Positions 17,515-20,000 of a DNA stretch of 20,000 nucleotides are shown piece by piece. The stretch covers positions 1 through 20,000 of the forward strand of contig CAJNDS010000851.1 of the NCBI GenBank assembly GCA_905221605.1, read 5' to 3'. The position numbers and the translations under genes were made by a program. The notes beneath the pieces are model-generated. The model worked only from the letters and a program-made list of their open reading frames with translations, did no database searches and was not told the origin of the DNA. How positions within the stretch are numbered: the stretch's first letter is position 1; every line of letters begins with the position of its first letter. The stretch is from Symbiodinium natans (Eukaryota; Sar; Dinophyceae; Suessiales; Symbiodiniaceae).

Positions 17515-18630
17515 AATAGCATTCCTATTCCTATTAATGTAAAAGGGTTCCTAACCATCTTTATAGGACTTCTTTTCATTTTACTTATATTCTTATGAAC
17601 TTTCAGAGGGTTCTTATTCAACATCAGAGGATTCCTAATACTTTTCAATAGGGTTCTTATGCATTTCATCAAGGTTCTTAATCATTTTCAAGTGGCTCTT
17701 TTAATTCCAACAGGGTTCCTCTGAAATTAAAAACCTTTTTAAGATTCATATTGGTGCCTATTCATTTTAGTGAGTCTCCAAGTAATTTTCCTATGAATTT
17801 CACAGGGTTCTTATTCAATGTAGAAGGATTCCTAATACGTTTTTGTAAACAAGGTTCTTATGAATTTCAACAAGGTTCTCAATCATTTTAAAGTGGCTTC
17901 TTTTAGTTTCAATAGGGGTCCATCTGAAAATGAAAAGGGCTCATACTTCTTTTTAGGATTCCTATTGGTTCCTATTCATGTTTGCAAAGTAATTGGAATG
18001 GTTTTTTTCTGGAGATTTGAATAGCATTCCTGTCCCATTAATTCTAATAGGAATCACATGAATTCTAACAGGAAGCCTAGAAATCCGAACCGCATTTATT
18101 TTATAGGATTCATATTGGTTCCTATTAATTTAGTAGGGTTTCTCTTCACTTTCAAAGGATTCCAATAGGGTTCTTATGATTTTTAGTGGTGTTGCTTATA
18201 AATTCTACTTGATGGTAGGACCCTCTTCATTTCAAAGATTCCTCTTAATTTGTAAAAGGGTTCTTATGAATTTTAGTGGGGTTCCTCATAAATTGAATAG
18301 GATTCTAATTCATCATAACAAGATTAAGAGAAATATTAATAGGATTCCTATTTAGATTTAATGGAATTCCCACATTCCCGTGAATTCAAAAAGGGTCCCT
18401 TTTCATTTTCACAGGCTCCCTACTATTCTTCATGGGGGCCCTATTGTTTTTCTACATTTTACTAGCATTCCCATGACGTTTGATAGGGAGTTCCTCTGAC
18501 TCAAATATGATTCCAAGTCATTATTCCTATTGATTCAATAAAGAGTCTTATTAATCTTAATAGGGTTCGTATGAATTTCATAGGGTTTTCGTTCAATTAA
18601 GAGGGTTCTTATTAAATTCATAGCTATGAC
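17515..18630. repeat. Degenerate TTC-rich minisatellite (AGGGTTCTTATGAATTTCA type)
   Basis: More than a kilobase of loosely repeated AGGGTTC(T/C)TAT, AGGATTCCTATT and AATTTCA(A/T) phrases at intervals of about 20-35 bp, on one strand. Strongly diverged, with no stable unit length. No reading frame of note. It fills most of the right half of the putative 16022-18689 element. Confidence 0.8.
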
Positions 18631-18664
18631 TAAGTATGGATTTCTTACTCCGACACGGCCTCAC

Positions 18665-18689
18665 GGTGGGTCATGGGGGGGGGGGTGTG
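18665..18689 (-). repeat. Possible right terminal inverted repeat
   Basis: GGTGGGTCATGGGG followed by a longer G run and TGTG, the inverted partner of 16022-16044. The distance between outer ends is about 2.67 kb. Sequences just inside the two copies do not match each other, so the repeat is limited to about 23 bp. Confidence 0.5.
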
Positions 18690-18715
18690 AGCAAATATGC
18701 ACCGTTTAACTATGA

Positions 18716-18777
18716 AACCCTAAACCCTCAACCCTATATAACCCCTAAACCCTAAACCCTAGACCCTGAACCCGAAG
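18716..18777 (-). repeat. Degenerate CCCTAAA tract
   Basis: AAACCCTAAACCCTCAACCC, ATATAACCCC, then two good CCCTAAA units and CCCTAGACCCTGAACCC. C-rich strand on top, as at 8977-9088. It lies just outside the right putative terminal repeat. Confidence 0.85.
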
Positions 18778-18880
18778 TAGGTCTAGGTGAAAACAAGGGC
18801 CGGTACCCATCTTGTGGCTAGCGCCCTCTTGTGGCATCAAGCGCTCTCTGCAAAATATGCAGCCATGCCGCTGGTCGCTT
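18778..18880. other. Short unclassified stretch
   Basis: CATCTTGTGGC and CCTCTTGTGGC recur 19 bp apart (about 18809 and 18828). Otherwise no recognised element. Confidence 0.45.
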
Positions 18881-18909
18881 GGGGTTTTAGGGTTAAGGGT
18901 TTAGAGTTA
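18881..18909 (+). repeat. Short TTTAGGG-like tract
   Basis: GGGGTTTTAGGGTTAAGGG, then TTTAGAGTTAG: three to four degenerate heptamers with the G-rich strand on top, opposite to 18716-18777 and only about 100 bp away. Confidence 0.75.
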
Positions 18910-19110
18910 GATGAGAGATATCGCAACTGAATGTGTGTTCAAGATTGTTTGGTGTTCTGTTAGGGCCCCAACTCTGGTTTGGAATTTTGGTAATTTGTAA
19001 CCTTAATAAGCGGTTGCGATATCACGGTTTGTGGATTGCCTTCAAACCACCAGGAGTTGTGACATCCTGCTTCTTGGTGGTGTTAACACCCTCTTCGTTG
19101 TGGTGTCCCG
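18910..19110. other. Unclassified stretch bounded by GATATCGCAAC inverted motif
   Basis: GATATCGCAAC at 18917-18927 and its exact complement at 19013-19023 bracket about 85 bp. The same 11-mer occurs at 14470. No gene recognised. Confidence 0.5.
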
Positions 19111-19114
19111 CGCA

Positions 19115-19252
19115 TGCGTGGGGGGGTGGGGGGGTGGGGGGAGGTGGGGAGTGGGGAGGGGTGGAGGGGTGGGGTTGGAGGAGTGGAGGCGTGGAGGGGT
19201 GGTGGGTGGAGGGGGGGTGGAGGGGGGTGGAGGGGGGTGGAGGGGTGGAGTT
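19115..19252. repeat. GGGGTGGA-type purine minisatellite
   Basis: Tandem TGGAGGGG and TGGGGGG units. It is the complementary type of 14222-14335 and, like it, sits beside the CCGCGG satellite. G runs on the plus strand could form four-stranded structures. Gly- and Pro-rich frames are compositional. Confidence 0.92.
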
Positions 19253-19261
19253 TCCGGATGT

Positions 19262-19485
19262 TTAAAATGCTGGTGACACATTTTTCGCGGAATATGTTGA
19301 ATATGTGTCGCCAGAATTCTGTTAGCGCCAAAACCATGACATTTTTGTCCGCAGAATATGTGTCAGTAGAGCTCTGCTAACACAAAAAACATGACACGTT
19401 TTCCGCGGAATATGTGTCAGTAGAGCCGCGCTAACACAAAAAAGCATGACACATTTTTCGCGGAATATGTCTCACCAGAGTTCTG
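19262..19485 (+). repeat. CCGCGG satellite, second locus, forward part
   Basis: Same 54-bp family and variant order as 13500-14133 (C at about 19309, A at 19361, B at about 19418, then C). The first unit contains a small internal duplication (GAATATGTTGAATATGTGTC). It ends within a C unit, where TTCTGTGTTAGCG marks the switch of orientation. Confidence 0.92.
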
Positions 19486-20000
19486 TGTTAGCGCAGCTCT
19501 ACTGACACATATTCTGCGGGAAAAATGTCATGTTTCTGGTGCTAAGAGAACTCTGGTGACACATATTCCGCGAAAAATGTGTCATGCTTTTTTGTGTTAG
19601 CACGGCTCTACTGACACATGTTCCGCGGAAAACGTGTCATGTTTTTTGTGTTAGCACAGCTCTACTGACACATATTCTGCGGAAAAACTGTCATGTTTTT
19701 GGTGCTAGCAGAACTCTGGTGACACATACTCTGCGGAACATGTGTCATGTTTTTTTGTGTTAGCGCGGCTCTACTGACACATATTCCGCGGAAAATGTGT
19801 CATGTTTTTTGGATTAGCACAGCTCTAATGACGCATTTCCTGCGGAAAAAATGTCATGTTTCTGGTGCTAAGAGAACTCTGGTGAGACATATTCCGCGAA
19901 AAATGTGTCATGCTTTTTTGTGTTAGCACGGCTCTACTGACCCATATTCCACGAAAAATGCGTCATGTTTTTTGTGTTAGCAGAGCTCTACTGACACATA
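19486..20000 (-). repeat. CCGCGG satellite, second locus, inverted part
   Basis: From about 19486 the units read in reverse complement (GTTAGC-CAGCTCTACTGACACATATTC-GCGGAAAA). All three variants are still present, including the inverted C type (GCTAAGAGAACTCTGGTGAC at 19540). The array runs off the right end of the window. A few units are degenerate near 19810-19835 (ATGACGCATTTCCTGCGG). Confidence 0.92.

Overview
The window looks like nuclear DNA of a microbial eukaryote, taken from a repeat-dominated, probably subtelomeric or heterochromatic region. Arrays of the heptamer CCCTAAA/TTTAGGG occur as a clean block (8977-9088) and as degenerate, often TATAGGG-rich blocks (3639-3710, 6997-7275, 13258-13392, 18716-18777, 18881-18909). 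This heptamer is the telomere repeat of plants, green algae and dinoflagellates, so an alga of one of those groups is the best guess; the sequence does not decide between them. There are no operons, no ribosome-binding-site pattern, no tRNA or rRNA that I can recognise, and no open reading frame that I would defend as an intact gene.

Layout. 1-800: an 8-bp microsatellite that changes from TACTACTG to TACTACTC in register and then runs into an imperfect TAC trinucleotide tract. 800-3640: single-copy-looking sequence with dispersed GGTTCGAACC-type minisatellites, a short 47-bp repeat and a 54-bp repeat present in both orientations. 3640-6760: a telomere-like tract, TAGATA microsatellites and a 2.7-kb inverted repeat with a 62-bp spacer, each inner arm tip carrying a strong hairpin. 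6760-10110: two low-copy segments, the first (7276-8976) lying between telomeric arrays oriented as in an end-to-end fusion. 10111-11886: an AT-rich satellite with 240-bp higher-order units, three forward and three inverted. 11887-12420: C- and G-rich tracts with a run of 30 C. 12421-12670: about eight copies of a 20-bp perfect palindrome. 12680-13240: a 252-bp tandem duplication. 13500-14133: a 54-bp satellite in A-B-C trimers of about 163 bp, which returns at 19262-20000.

14340-15770 is AT-rich and is the only place with recognisable decayed protein-coding DNA: on the minus strand a broken class-3-lipase-like alpha/beta hydrolase, of the kind carried by several algal-virus and virus-like-element lineages as well as by cells. 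16022-18690 is bounded by inverted copies of a GGTGGGTCATGGGG motif and holds a second three-plus-three inverted array (units of 216-219 bp) and a long degenerate TTC-rich minisatellite. 18690-19260 holds more telomere-like sequence and a G-rich tract, before the 54-bp satellite resumes and itself inverts near 19485.

The main theme is architecture rather than genes. Four separate, unrelated repeat families are arranged as inverted (palindromic) blocks, two of them with the same three-plus-three layout. No genes work together here; the only metabolic trace is the dead lipase.
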